Assembly: GCA_949291125.1 (NCBI GenBank)
Contig: CASEUJ010000032.1
Span: 1-64,000 of the forward strand
Length of the DNA: 64,000 bases
Origin: an uncultured Ruminococcus sp.
Lineage (GTDB): Bacteria > Bacillota > Clostridia > Oscillospirales > Ruminococcaceae
Direction of reading: 5' to 3'
Below the pieces are notes generated by a model, which saw only the letters and a list, made by a program, of their open reading frames with translations, searched no databases and was not told the origin of the DNA. Below, in pieces: positions 26,713 to 35,522 of the stretch (the first letter of the stretch is position 1; each line of letters starts with the position of its first letter). Position numbers and translations under genes: made by a program.

Positions 26713-28044
26713 TTACGGTGCTTCATAGGAAAATGATGCCAATGTTCCGCCCTGTGTTTCGAAATAGATCACATCCGAGAACACAAGCGGATATGTCACC
26801 GCATTTGGCGTCAACATAATCACGCCGGAACCATCTGCACGGCAGCTGTATAAAATACCAGTTTCATTGGTAAAATAGAGCCGGCCATTTGAAAAATTGG
26901 TATAACGAGCATAGCCATCATAGACCAGCGTAAGCCCTGTGCCGTCCGTATGGATGCGATATAGCCTACGGCTCGTGCGATCAGCGGAGAAATAGATGAC
27001 ATCATCTGCCACACAGAGATCTGAGCTTACACCGTCATAGACCACGCGGACATCTGAGCCATCGAGCGACATGGCATAGAGCGCCAGACCATCGCTGAAA
27101 TTACAGAAATAAATCTGACCGCCGGAAATATTCATATACCACGCTTCACATGTGTAAAGTTCCGTCAACTCGGATCCATCCGGACGCATGCGGCAAATGG
27201 CACGCGCATTGCCGTCCACGCGGCTGAAATAAAACCAGCCATCGCAGTATGTCAGCTCATAGCAATAAGCATCATATACCACCGTCAGATCCGAACCATC
27301 TGCGGCAACACTACAGATGGCATTGTTACGGTCGGCGCTTACGAAATAGAGCCGGTCGTCCACCACATTCATATAGTATGCCTCTTCATAGACAAGCGGA
27401 ACCATGGTCTGACCATCTTCTGCGGCAGAAAGTGGCATGCGATAGAGGATGCCATCCTGATTGAGATAACGATATTCCGCATCCTGACACGCATACCCGC
27501 CATTGATGATGTTGGTACTTCCCATGGTCTGGATCACTGGATCCGTGAGATCCGGTGATGCCTGCGGTTCGGATTGTGTCACAGTTTCAGCCGATTCTGT
27601 GACAGATCCGGTGCTTTGCTGTGTCTGCAATGGCTCCGTTTCAGAAGCTGTCGTGGCAGCAGAACCTTCTGTTGCGATGACCGCAATATTCTGCTGTGAA
27701 TCCGACACCGGTGCATTGACCTGCATCCGCCAGATGAGCAATACCACCAACAGCGCCACAAGCACGATCAAAAGCATTCCCATCAGAAAAACGCCCATTC
27801 TGGGTTTTTGGCTGCGTGCCGCCGCGTTTGCATCCACATTCTGCCGGTGTGGATGATTCGGATATACCACGCCGGGATTTTGCCACTGCCGCCGCGGAAA
27901 ATTTCCCTGCGGCGGCACATAAGGCTGCCAGATCGGCTGATGCGGTTCAATCGCCGTCAGTACCACACCACAGTCTTCACAACGCGTCGTATCAGCACGA
28001 TAGAGTCTGCCGCAGATGGGACATTTTTTCTGATTTTCGAACAT
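26713..28044 (-). CDS. Zinc-ribbon membrane protein with DUF5050-like propeller, 443 aa
   Basis: N-terminal zinc ribbon (CPICGRLYRADTTRCEDCG, residues 8-26), a Pro/Gln-rich cytoplasmic segment, one membrane helix near residue 90, a Ser/Thr/Glu linker, then about 270 residues of repeats such as YFSRVDGNARAICRM and LYFTNETGILYSC. These match DUF5050, a beta-propeller-like outer domain. Probable sensor or binding protein; no enzymatic motif. The ATG at 28044 follows AAAGGAG at about ten bases; the 48 upstream codons are excluded. Confidence 0.8.
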   Translation of the reverse strand: MFENQKKCPICGRLYRADTTRCEDCGVVLTAIEPHQPIWQPYVPPQGNFPRRQWQNPGVVYPNHPHRQNVDANAAARSQKPRMGVFLMGMLLIVLVALLVVLLIWRMQVNAPVSDSQQNIAVIATEGSAATTASETEPLQTQQSTGSVTESAETVTQSEPQASPDLTDPVIQTMGSTNIINGGYACQDAEYRYLNQDGILYRMPLSAAEDGQTMVPLVYEEAYYMNVVDDRLYFVSADRNNAICSVAADGSDLTVVYDAYCYELTYCDGWFYFSRVDGNARAICRMRPDGSELTELYTCEAWYMNISGGQIYFCNFSDGLALYAMSLDGSDVRVVYDGVSSDLCVADDVIYFSADRTSRRLYRIHTDGTGLTLVYDGYARYTNFSNGRLYFTNETGILYSCRADGSGVIMLTPNAVTYPLVFSDVIYFETQGGTLASFSYEAP

Positions 28045-28279
28045 GTGCTCCCGCTCCTTTCTGTACAGCCGCGGGATATCCTGTCCTATCAGATCGCCCT
28101 GCGCCGTGCGGATTTTCCGGATATCGACAAAACGGCCAGACCCCCGCTTTTCCGGACAGTCTACAGCCTTTTTCGATATCTTATACATGGTTTATTATAC
28201 CACGATACGCACGACAAGTCAAGCAATTTCCATTTTGTGTCAATTTATGACGCGTTATGTGGTCTGCCACAATGCGCTT

Positions 28280-28735
28280 TCAACTTCCCATGAAAAGTCC
28301 CACCAGATAATAGACCAATCCATACACCATGGATGCCGCCGTCCCATACAAGATCACCGGTCCGGCTATGGTAAAGATCCGTGTACCAATCCCGAGAATC
28401 CACCCTTCTGTACGCGCTTCAATTGCCGATGACACGACGCCATTGGCAAATCCTGTGATTGGAACGAGCGTCCCGGCACCGGCGTGTTTGCCAAGCTTGG
28501 AATAGATCCCCAGACCCGTTAAAATTGCACTGACTGCAACAAGGCCGATGGAAATCCACGCAGATGCGGTTTTTTGTTCCATCTGCATATATTCTGTGAG
28601 AATGTGAATCCCCGTTTCTCCTATGGCGCAGATCAACCCGCCAATAAGAAACGCAAGCGGAATGTTCTTCCATGACTTTGATTTCGGCATAGTCTGATCC
28701 TGCATCGTCTGGTAAAGTTCCCGGCTGATGTTCAT
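28280..28735 (-). CDS. spoVAC: Stage V sporulation protein AC, 151 aa
   Basis: Integral membrane protein with the SpoVAC blocks FLIGGLICAIGETG, GAGTLVPITGFANGV and FTIAGPVILYG. SpoVA proteins form the channel that moves calcium-dipicolinate into the forespore and releases it on germination. Length is usual. AAGGAG lies about nine bases before the ATG. A sigma-G-type promoter sits 42 bases upstream. In most Firmicutes spoVAC, spoVAD and spoVAE are adjacent; here spoVAC stands alone and the other two are at 41.4-42.9 kb on the opposite strand. Confidence 0.93.
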   Translation of the reverse strand: MNISRELYQTMQDQTMPKSKSWKNIPLAFLIGGLICAIGETGIHILTEYMQMEQKTASAWISIGLVAVSAILTGLGIYSKLGKHAGAGTLVPITGFANGVVSSAIEARTEGWILGIGTRIFTIAGPVILYGTAASMVYGLVYYLVGLFMGS

Positions 28736-28776
28736 TGTGCATTCGCTCCTTTTCCGACTGTTTTGTCTGTGCCATT

Positions 28777-28805
28777 AGCATGTGCATTCTATGCAAATTT
28801 ATGCA
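28777..28805 (-). promoter_or_regulatory. Sigma-G-type promoter of spoVAC
   Basis: On the minus strand GCATA (28801-28805), 17 bases, CATGCTA (28777-28783). This fits the forespore sigma-G pattern (GHATR, about 17-18, CATnHTA) and has the same spacing as the promoter before spoVAD. Confidence 0.65.
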
Positions 28806-28833
28806 TCAGCGTCGAAACCAGATCCGGACACTA

Positions 28834-28862
28834 AAAAGCCGCCCGGTGTTCCCGGACGGCTC
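28834..28862 (-). terminator. Terminator of the epimerase gene
   Basis: On the minus strand AGCCGTCCGG pairs with CCGGGCGGCT around a five-base loop and runs into TTTTTAG. Confidence 0.8.
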
Positions 28863-28909
28863 TGTATTATGGTATCAGCACAACTAAAGCAAATTATTGC
28901 ACGTTGCGC

Positions 28910-29926
28910 TCACTCCGGCAAGATCGTAAAGAAGCGCTGTGCCAGATGATAATTTTCACCCGATCCTATCTCACAATAGCCCGTTTTCTCTTCCGGCAGC
29001 GACAAATTTGGTGCATTAATCATGGCGGTCATAGGCTCCGGACAGAAATAATGCTTTTCACCACGGTCATTCCAGAGAATCCAGAAATGATAGCCTTCTG
29101 AAACTTCATAGCCGATGCCCTTGCCGCTTGCGGTATCCGTCATACGTACACCGCGGAATGGTCTGCCATAGCCCTCTAACTTACCGCCAGTGTACATGTC
29201 GTTATCCACAATCCGCCCCACCGGACAGCTCTCGCCGTTTAAGTATGCCTTGTCATAATCCGACAGCGGCAGAATCTCTTCGGTCGGCAGACAGCGTTCA
29301 TTGAGAACCCACTTTTCCACCACCGGCACCTGAATGCGGATGTCAGACTCCTTCGCACCATCCACAAATGGTGCAGCGATCGTCGTATGTGTTGCAAAAG
29401 AGATCGGCAGCTTCTTCAGCGACTGGTTCTGGATCGAAACCTTATATTCAAGTCCGTATTCACTCAACAAAAAGAAGAAATCCACCGTAAACGGCAGCGG
29501 CAGATACTGAAAAAATGGATCTTCTTCGTTGTACACATACGATGTACGTGCCCATGCCGCCATTTCATTTGCGGCGGTTGCGGTTATGGAGTGCTTGCGT
29601 TTATGCAAAAAGCCGTGAATGTGGTTATTATAAGGTGCTTTTTCATTGACCGGTAGCTGGTAGGTCGCATCGGAAGTGCGCAGGATACCATCAGCAAAGC
29701 GGTTCGGCAAATAGAGCGTCGGCAGTCCCCAGACTTCCGCCGATGCGCGAATATCGTCCGGCGTATTATTTTCGTCCCAACGGAAAAATTCCACGCCGTT
29801 TTTTTCGTCGCGCAGCCGCAGTACATTCGAACCAATCTCCGGCGCGATCAACGCAGTATAGCCGCCTGCGGAAAGACGAATACAGGACATGCCCTTCCAA
29901 TCGATAATTTCAGCATAATTCTTCAT
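28910..29926 (-). CDS. Aldose 1-epimerase family protein, 338 aa
   Basis: Galactose-mutarotase-like beta-sandwich protein: IGSNVLRLRD near the N-terminus, NNHIHGFLHKRKHSI with the active-site-type His in the middle, and a second His region FATHTTIAAPF. It would interconvert alpha and beta anomers of a hexose or act on a related sugar. The ATG at 29926 follows AGGAGG; 32 codons of upstream frame are excluded. It lies just downstream of birA on the same strand with its own terminator. Sugar specificity not determinable. Confidence 0.8.
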   Translation of the reverse strand: MKNYAEIIDWKGMSCIRLSAGGYTALIAPEIGSNVLRLRDEKNGVEFFRWDENNTPDDIRASAEVWGLPTLYLPNRFADGILRTSDATYQLPVNEKAPYNNHIHGFLHKRKHSITATAANEMAAWARTSYVYNEEDPFFQYLPLPFTVDFFFLLSEYGLEYKVSIQNQSLKKLPISFATHTTIAAPFVDGAKESDIRIQVPVVEKWVLNERCLPTEEILPLSDYDKAYLNGESCPVGRIVDNDMYTGGKLEGYGRPFRGVRMTDTASGKGIGYEVSEGYHFWILWNDRGEKHYFCPEPMTAMINAPNLSLPEEKTGYCEIGSGENYHLAQRFFTILPE

Positions 29927-30008
29927 GTTGTTTCCTCCTATATGATACACGGCGCCTGTGCCGTGGGGTATATGTACATTTATTTTGCAGAACACCGCAC
30001 AACGGCGA

Positions 30009-30998
30009 TCATGATTCCACAAGCTTTACTGATGCCGCCGCGCTTTGAAGTGTTTCCACATTCCCAAAGCTATCGCGAATCACAAGACCGCATTGATCGT
30101 CGATTTTTTCAACGACTGCTTTTTTTATTTCGCCGGTATGGGTCGTAACGCGGACGAGTTTTCCAATCAGACACGAGCGGCTGCGATATTCATGCAGAAA
30201 CCGCCGGTCAGAAATGGTCGGTAACATCTGTTCGAGATAATACAACACCGCCGCCAACAGTTTAGCGCGGTCGACGATCAGCGATGGCACTTCCTCTTCG
30301 AGCGATGTAACGATATCGTGCAGTTCCTCCGGCATATGCCGGCGTGAATCGCGGACATTGATGCCAATACCGATGATGGCGTATTCAAGCATACCGGATT
30401 CTAAACTAACACCGCCCTCGGTGAGGATACCACAGCATTTTTTACCGCCTAGCATCAGATCGTTGACCCACTTGATCTGGATCTTCGTCCCACAAAGCGC
30501 ATCGATCGCACGTGCCGCCGCCACCGCCGCACACGCCGTCAGAAGCGGCGCATCCACAATCGCGAGCGGCTCTGTAAGCAATACCGAGAAGTAAAGCCCT
30601 GCGCCAGGCGGCGAACAAAAACGATGTCCCTGTCTGCCCTTCCCGGCAGACTGTGCATTTGCGGCAATCACAGTGCCATGGGGTGCGCCCTCGCGATACC
30701 GTCTACGGCATTCATCATTGGTCGATCCAACCTGAGGCAGTACTTCAAATGTATTCCCGAGTACGCGGGTATAGATCTGGGTTCGGACAGATTCCGGCGT
30801 CAGCTGATCGGCAGCATGGCGCATGCGATAGCCGATTTTTTTACGAGTTTCAATGGGAAAACCCTCTTCCCGCAGTTCACAGACAGCTTTCCACACGGCA
30901 TTGCGGCTGACGCCGAGTTCTGTGGCGAGAGAAGTTCCAGAGCGGAACTGACCGTCGGCATTCTGGAGTGCAGCCGAAACGGCATCTTTGACACGCAT
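30009..30998 (-). CDS. birA: Bifunctional biotin-[acetyl-CoA carboxylase] ligase / repressor, 329 aa
   Basis: N-terminal winged helix-turn-helix (SLATELGVSRNAVWKAVCELREEGF), then the ligase core with GSTNDECR, the biotinoyl-AMP loop AGKGRQGHRF and the lysine-bearing IKWVNDLMLGGKKCCGIL, and a small C-terminal SH3-like domain. It attaches biotin to carboxylase carrier proteins and, through the DNA-binding domain, represses biotin genes. The start is the ATG at 30998 behind AAAGGCGGTG; upstream open frame ignored. No biotin gene is adjacent. Confidence 0.93.
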   Translation of the reverse strand: MRVKDAVSAALQNADGQFRSGTSLATELGVSRNAVWKAVCELREEGFPIETRKKIGYRMRHAADQLTPESVRTQIYTRVLGNTFEVLPQVGSTNDECRRRYREGAPHGTVIAANAQSAGKGRQGHRFCSPPGAGLYFSVLLTEPLAIVDAPLLTACAAVAAARAIDALCGTKIQIKWVNDLMLGGKKCCGILTEGGVSLESGMLEYAIIGIGINVRDSRRHMPEELHDIVTSLEEEVPSLIVDRAKLLAAVLYYLEQMLPTISDRRFLHEYRSRSCLIGKLVRVTTHTGEIKKAVVEKIDDQCGLVIRDSFGNVETLQSAAASVKLVES

Positions 30999-31137
30999 AC
31001 ATGCACCGCCTTTCATAGGATAACAATCAGTGGAAAGCGATCCATATCCTCCGCCGCTATGCCGTAGGATGCCGGTTCCTTTCCCATGATGCAAAACAAG
31101 CGGACGTCATTACCGCCGCCCGCCTGTCTTTCCTTTT

Positions 31138-31371
31138 TTATTCAATCTCCACCGAAACGCGGTGGTTGTTCTTTGCCGAGCTTGCACGCATAATGACGCG
31201 GATCGCCTTTGCGATGCGTCCCTGCTTACCGATGACACGCCCGGTATCCTCCGGTGCAACTCGTAGGTGGAATGTCAGTGCGCCATCCTCTGCCGGCTCA
31301 TCTTCAATGATCTCAATCGCGTCCGGATTTTCCACGAGTCCTGCAACGATCGTGTATAACAATTCTTTCAT
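31138..31371 (-). CDS. khpA: KH-domain RNA-binding protein KhpA, 77 aa
   Basis: A single KH domain with the GxxG loop in VIGKQGRIAKAIR and a basic C-terminus. KhpA (YlqC) binds RNA with KhpB and affects cell elongation. It lies downstream of rpsP and ffh, the conserved Firmicute order. The ATG at 31371 follows AAAGGAG; 18 upstream codons excluded. Confidence 0.92.
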   Translation of the reverse strand: MKELLYTIVAGLVENPDAIEIIEDEPAEDGALTFHLRVAPEDTGRVIGKQGRIAKAIRVIMRASSAKNNHRVSVEIE

Positions 31372-31581
31372 ATGTCTTTGACTCCTTTCTACCCGCTTTT
31401 TCATGGGCTTATCGGAATGCCCCACCGGTCAGCGGTGCAAAGCCTTGCCAACGGGACGGATCGCCGCCCCACTCCACACCGCTCACCGGCGGAGCATGCT
31501 TCACGACAGCGATTTCACACCACAGAATCCTGCAATGCCGTGCCGCAAATCACTCCCTATCCGGTATCCTTCCGGTGCGCC

Positions 31582-31824
31582 TTACAGAACGCCTTCCTTC
31601 TTGAGAATGGACTTTACGGTATCTGTCGGCTGTGCGCCGTTCGAAAGCCACTTCTTTGCCTTTTCAGCGTCTACGTTCACAACAGACGGTTCTTTGGTCG
31701 GATCGTAATAGCCGATCTCTTCGATGAAGCGTCCATCACGCGGATAGCGTTCGTCTGCAACTACGATACGATAAAACGGTGCCTTCTTTGCGCCCATTCT
31801 TCTCAGTCTGATCTTTACTGCCAT
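31582..31824 (-). CDS. rpsP: 30S ribosomal protein S16, 80 aa
   Basis: Starts [20 protein letters not shown] and has [16 protein letters not shown], the S16 core. It binds 16S rRNA during assembly of the small subunit body. GGAGG precedes the ATG. It lies between ffh and khpA in the usual order. Confidence 0.97.
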   Translation of the reverse strand: MAVKIRLRRMGAKKAPFYRIVVADERYPRDGRFIEEIGYYDPTKEPSVVNVDAEKAKKWLSNGAQPTDTVKSILKKEGVL

Positions 31825-31945
31825 GCCTGTTTCACCTCCGTGTATGTCTTGTATTGTTCGGCCGATTCCCGGATAAAAACTTCTATCCGATCGTCCGCAT
31901 CTATTTCCAGCAGTTTCCTGCGGAATGGCATATGTTATCGTTGGC

Positions 31946-33334
31946 TCATCGCCGCTTTTTCGGATCACCCATCATCTTCTGGAGATCGTCCATATTCATC
32001 CCGGCAAGCTGTCTGCGCGCGCGCATTCCCATCTTACCGTTTTTGCCGGCGCCGCCGATTTTTTTCATCATCTTCTGCATCTGTTCAAACTGTTTGAGCA
32101 GCCGATTGATGTCCTCGACCTTTGTACCGCTTCCGGCGGCGATTCGTCGCTTTCGGGAGGGATTGATGATCGACGGTTTTGCGCGCTCAGCCGGAGTCAT
32201 GGATGTGATCATTGCCTCAATGCGCACAAACTGTTTTTCGTCGATGTCCTCATCGCGAATCTTACTACCCACACCAGGGAGCATATTCACAATCGACCGA
32301 AGCGACCCCATCTTTTGAATCTGGCGGAGCTGGTCGAGCAAGTCATTCATGTCGAATTTATTCTTCTCGAGCTTTTTCGCCATATCCTGCGCTTCTTTTT
32401 CGCTGAACGCATTCTCTGCCTTTTCAATGAGGGTGAGCATATCACCCATGCCCAGAATACGTGACGCCATACGCTGGGGATGGAACTGTTCGAATTCATC
32501 GAGTTTTTCACCCATACCCACATATTTAATCGGCTTACCGGTGACAGCGAGCACAGACAGCGCCGCACCACCGCGTGTGTCGGAATCGAGCTTAGACATC
32601 AGAACGCTGTCGATCCCCAAAGCATCGTCAAATGCCTTTGCGACATTGACCGCATCCTGACCAGTCATGGCATCGACCACAAGCATGATCTCGTGCGGCT
32701 GCGTGAGCGCCTTTAAGTCCTTCAGCTCATCCATCAGCTTCTCATCGATATGCAGCCGTCCGGCAGTATCGAGAATCACTACGTCGTTTCCGTGATCCTT
32801 GGCAAATTTCAACGCCTCGCGTGCAATGATGCGCGGATCGATTTGACCCATCTCAAAAACCTTGACGCCGGCGCGTTCGCCAACCACTTGCAGCTGATGA
32901 ATCGCAGCAGGACGATAAACGTCACATGCCACCAAAAGCGGATAGTGTCCCTCTTTTTTCAGCATCTTCGCGAGCTTCGCCGCATGGGTGGTCTTACCAG
33001 AACCCTGTAGACCGCACATCATGATAATGCACGGCGGTTTGGACGGAAACTGGATCCTTGCATTTTCATTACCCATCAGGGCGATCAGCTCTTCATTGAC
33101 GATTTTGATCACCTGTTGTGCCGGGGTAAGGCTGGTCAATACCTCTTCGCCCACGGCACGAGCCGAAACCTTTGCGACAAAGTCCTTGACGACCTTATAG
33201 CTGACGTCCGCCTCAAGAAGCGCCATACGAACCTCACGCATCGCCTCTTTGACATCGCCCTCGGTCAGTTTGCCGTGAGAACGAAGCTTGCGAAAGACTT
33301 GATTCAATTTCCCGGATAACCCTTCAAAAGCCAT
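31946..33334 (-). CDS. ffh: Signal recognition particle GTPase Ffh, 462 aa
   Basis: N-domain helices; G-domain with [24 protein letters not shown] and [13 protein letters not shown]; and a methionine-rich M domain ending in [14 protein letters not shown]. With 4.5S RNA it targets signal-anchor proteins to FtsY at the membrane. GGGGGTG precedes the ATG. The start lies about 50 bases after the stop of ylxM, whose product is the SRP-associated helix-turn-helix protein. Confidence 0.97.
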   Translation of the reverse strand: MAFEGLSGKLNQVFRKLRSHGKLTEGDVKEAMREVRMALLEADVSYKVVKDFVAKVSARAVGEEVLTSLTPAQQVIKIVNEELIALMGNENARIQFPSKPPCIIMMCGLQGSGKTTHAAKLAKMLKKEGHYPLLVACDVYRPAAIHQLQVVGERAGVKVFEMGQIDPRIIAREALKFAKDHGNDVVILDTAGRLHIDEKLMDELKDLKALTQPHEIMLVVDAMTGQDAVNVAKAFDDALGIDSVLMSKLDSDTRGGAALSVLAVTGKPIKYVGMGEKLDEFEQFHPQRMASRILGMGDMLTLIEKAENAFSEKEAQDMAKKLEKNKFDMNDLLDQLRQIQKMGSLRSIVNMLPGVGSKIRDEDIDEKQFVRIEAMITSMTPAERAKPSIINPSRKRRIAAGSGTKVEDINRLLKQFEQMQKMMKKIGGAGKNGKMGMRARRQLAGMNMDDLQKMMGDPKKRR

Positions 33335-33385
33335 AGATGCGTCACCCCCGTTTGAGAAGTTCTACAGATCAGAGAAATAAAAAGG

Positions 33386-33745
33386 TCAGATCTCCTTTTC
33401 GAGCGCCGCCACACAGCGTCTGCAATCTTCACAAAGCCGCTGCACTGCTTCATGATCCGGCACAGCCGCCGCGATCGCCGCAATATTCTGCGTGATCACG
33501 CCAAGCCCCTGTTCCAGTTTTTGCAGACGTGCGGCAAAACCCAGTTTTTCTTCCATTTCTAAAAGCAGCTGTTCGCCGCGCCGGATGCCATCGTGTACGC
33601 CCTGACGGGTGATTCCGGCAAGCGACGCGATCTCGCTCAGCGACAGATCTTCATCGTAATACTGTTCCATCAGATTTGCCTGATGCGGCGTCAGAAAATC
33701 ACCGTAACAGTCGAGCAGCATCGCGAACCGCAGATCCTTCGACAT
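33386..33745 (-). CDS. ylxM: SRP-associated DNA-binding protein YlxM, 119 aa
   Basis: Helix-turn-helix protein of the UPF0122/p13 family: LLDCYGDFLTPHQANLMEQYY, LSLSEIASLAGITRQGVHDGI, then a coiled C-terminal half. It stimulates Ffh-FtsY in streptococci and is usually encoded directly before ffh, as here. GAGGAGG precedes the ATG at 33745. First gene of ylxM-ffh-rpsP-khpA. Confidence 0.93.
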   Translation of the reverse strand: MSKDLRFAMLLDCYGDFLTPHQANLMEQYYDEDLSLSEIASLAGITRQGVHDGIRRGEQLLLEMEEKLGFAARLQKLEQGLGVITQNIAAIAAAVPDHEAVQRLCEDCRRCVAALEKEI

Positions 33746-33782
33746 ACAGGCATCCTCCTCTGTCAAAGTCATTACCTTTACA

Positions 33783-33811
33783 AGTATACTCCTTTTCTCC
33801 CGGCTTGTCAA
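33783..33811 (-). promoter_or_regulatory. Promoter of ylxM-ffh-rpsP-khpA
   Basis: TTGACA (33806-33811), 17-base spacer, TATACT (33783-33788) on the minus strand. Confidence 0.85.
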
Positions 33812-33906
33812 GTCTTTTTTTTCGTGATTCTGCACAAATTTTGAGCTTCATTTTTTCTCATTTATCAATGTATTTGCTTATTTTTCATTTTTTAGATTTA
33901 ATTTTC

Positions 33907-33935
33907 TTGACAAGAGTAGTGGATTGGATTATAAT
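33907..33935 (+). promoter_or_regulatory. Promoter of the SCP2/H1-like gene
   Basis: TTGACA, 17 bases, TATAAT; consensus. The leader to the start at 34068 is about 125 bases and can form a small hairpin (GGTCGGAA with TTCCGATC). Confidence 0.85.
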
Positions 33936-34067
33936 AAAGAAAAAAGAACGGTCGGAATCTCGGGATATTTCCGAACAACTCTTCCGATCGCTTTCACCTG
34001 CCAGCGGCAATTGCGGCAAGCGCCGTTTGATGTTGCTGCCACCGATTAAGAAAGGAATATCAGGATT

Positions 34068-34601
34068 ATGACGTTTGAGAACATGTTTGAGAGTGCAAAA
34101 GCGGCACTGTCTAAAGCAACCGTAACAGATGCAGGGCTGACAGCTGCCATTCAGTTCAATGTAACAGGCGACGGCTCCGGTATTTTCTATGTCAAGGCTG
34201 TAAACGGCACACTCGAGATCGAGCCGTATGATTATATCGACAACGACGCTGTCCTGACGGCGGATTCCGTAGAACTGATCACTGCGCTTGAAAAGGCAGA
34301 TACAGCATCTTTGTCATTGACAGGCAATGAAGAAAAGATCGCAGCATTCCGCGCCATCTTGGCGACACTGCCGGCGCCGAAGAAAACTACGACGCGCAAA
34401 ACCGCGGCAAAGACGACGGCAACTGCGACCAAAAAGACGACAACTACGGCAAAGAAAACCACAGCCACAAAAGCTGCGGCAACAAAAACCACCGCTGCAA
34501 AGAAGACCACAACAAAGACTACGGCGGCAAAGGCAGGGACAGAAACTAAGGCGACTGCAAAGACAGTGGCTGCTAAGACTACAAAGGCAACAAAGAAGTA
34601 A
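34068..34601 (+). CDS. SCP2-like domain protein with histone-H1-like Lys/Thr/Ala tail, 177 aa
   Basis: Residues 1-105 look like a small SCP2-type domain (GLTAAIQFNVTGDGSG; NGTLEIEPYDYIDNDAVL; SLTGNEEKIAAF). Residues 106-177 contain only Lys, Thr, Ala and a few others in KKTTTTAKKTT-like runs, as in bacterial histone-H1-like proteins. The tail would be highly basic and disordered and would bind nucleic acid. A consensus promoter and a good terminator flank it, so it is a stand-alone, probably well expressed gene. Role unknown; DNA compaction or ribosome/RNA binding are possibilities. Confidence 0.75.
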   Translation: MTFENMFESAKAALSKATVTDAGLTAAIQFNVTGDGSGIFYVKAVNGTLEIEPYDYIDNDAVLTADSVELITALEKADTASLSLTGNEEKIAAFRAILATLPAPKKTTTRKTAAKTTATATKKTTTTAKKTTATKAAATKTTAAKKTTTKTTAAKAGTETKATAKTVAAKTTKATKK

Positions 34602-34640
34602 CTTGTGCACATACAAAAATAATCTATGTTAATATCCAAA

Positions 34641-34674
34641 AGCAGTCTGTGCAATTTGTGCAGACTGCTGTTTT
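34641..34674 (+). terminator. Terminator of the SCP2/H1-like gene
   Basis: AGCAGTCTG pairs with CAGACTGCT, extended by TGCA pairing inside, followed by GTTTTG. Confidence 0.85.
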
Positions 34675-34910
34675 GTTGGCAGAAATTAGAAAACTCTATT
34701 TGTAAAGAGAAGCAAAGCGACGAACGGAAAAAGGGGTTTGCCACAACACTTGATCGGTCACGCAGCATATGCTTCATGGTACTCCATTACGAACAAGTCT
34801 TAAAAAATAGTGCAAATGCGTGGATTGTCCACTTGTGCTCTTTCAGATGTTAATGTTTTGGCAACATTTTTTGTGATCGGGAGCAATACTATCAATTTTA
34901 ATTGACATAG

Positions 34911-34950
34911 AAAAGAGCGAACTGGTTTTTTAGGATCCGTTCGCTCTTTT
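34911..34950. terminator. Terminator in the 34675-35090 gap
   Basis: AAAAGAGCGAAC and GTTCGCTCTTTT arms with a 16-base loop; T runs on both strands. It lies about 140 bases beyond the last gene of the acquired ABC/two-component module. The remaining 34675-34910 and 34951-35090 sequence is A+T-rich and shows no gene I can support. Confidence 0.8.
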
Positions 34951-35090
34951 TCTGATATTTTTCTATTTCATTTCGATCTGCGATAGCGTATAAGTACAAT
35001 ATGATTGCCTATATTCGGGAACTTTACAAGTGAATGAACAGAATTTATGCCAAAGGGAAATATGAAAATCCAAGGCGAATGATCTGATGT

Positions 35091-35522
35091 TCATTCCCCA
35101 ATAATGATAATACTAATTTCCTCTTCGTACTCGTTTTGCATTACATACCGAAAGACACTGTCTAACTGTTTTGTCAGGATATAAAATTCCTCCTTTGCTT
35201 CTAAATCAAGTTGTGGATTGCAATTCAACTTTGCAACATCCACACGTTCAAAGCAGTGGGTTTCATTGCATTGCATTGTTTCAATTTGTTCGGCAATTAG
35301 CGTATATGCACTTCTGTCTGGCAAGGTCGTAGCGATTTCCGTATTTGCATGCAGAACACAGTTCAGATATTCGGCATATCCCTTTGGGAGGATTTCTTTC
35401 GCAGGGATAATCATTTCCTTTTTATCGGAGTCCCGTATCTTATCTATCAGCAGAGCAACCATCTTCGGGGAAAGTACGATAACATCATACTCACCCGTAA
35501 TTTTTATCTCATATTCCTTCAT
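35091..35522 (-). CDS. Hypothetical cytoplasmic protein coupled to ABC permease, 143 aa
   Basis: No family recognised. Soluble, mixed alpha/beta, opening KEYEIKITGEYDVIVLSPKMVALL, with three Cys in the middle and an acidic hydrophobic end (EEEISIIIIGE). The ATG at 35522 shares a base with the permease stop (TGATG), so it is translated together with the transporter. The position suggests an accessory or immunity role in peptide export or resistance, but nothing in the sequence proves it. Confidence 0.7.
   Translation of the reverse strand: MKEYEIKITGEYDVIVLSPKMVALLIDKIRDSDKKEMIIPAKEILPKGYAEYLNCVLHANTEIATTLPDRSAYTLIAEQIETMQCNETHCFERVDVAKLNCNPQLDLEAKEEFYILTKQLDSVFRYVMQNEYEEEISIIIIGE

Noticed and set aside
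34370..34600. AAG/ACG/GCA-rich repeats considered as a repeat element
   Set aside because: They encode the Lys/Thr/Ala tail of the SCP2-like protein and stay in frame.
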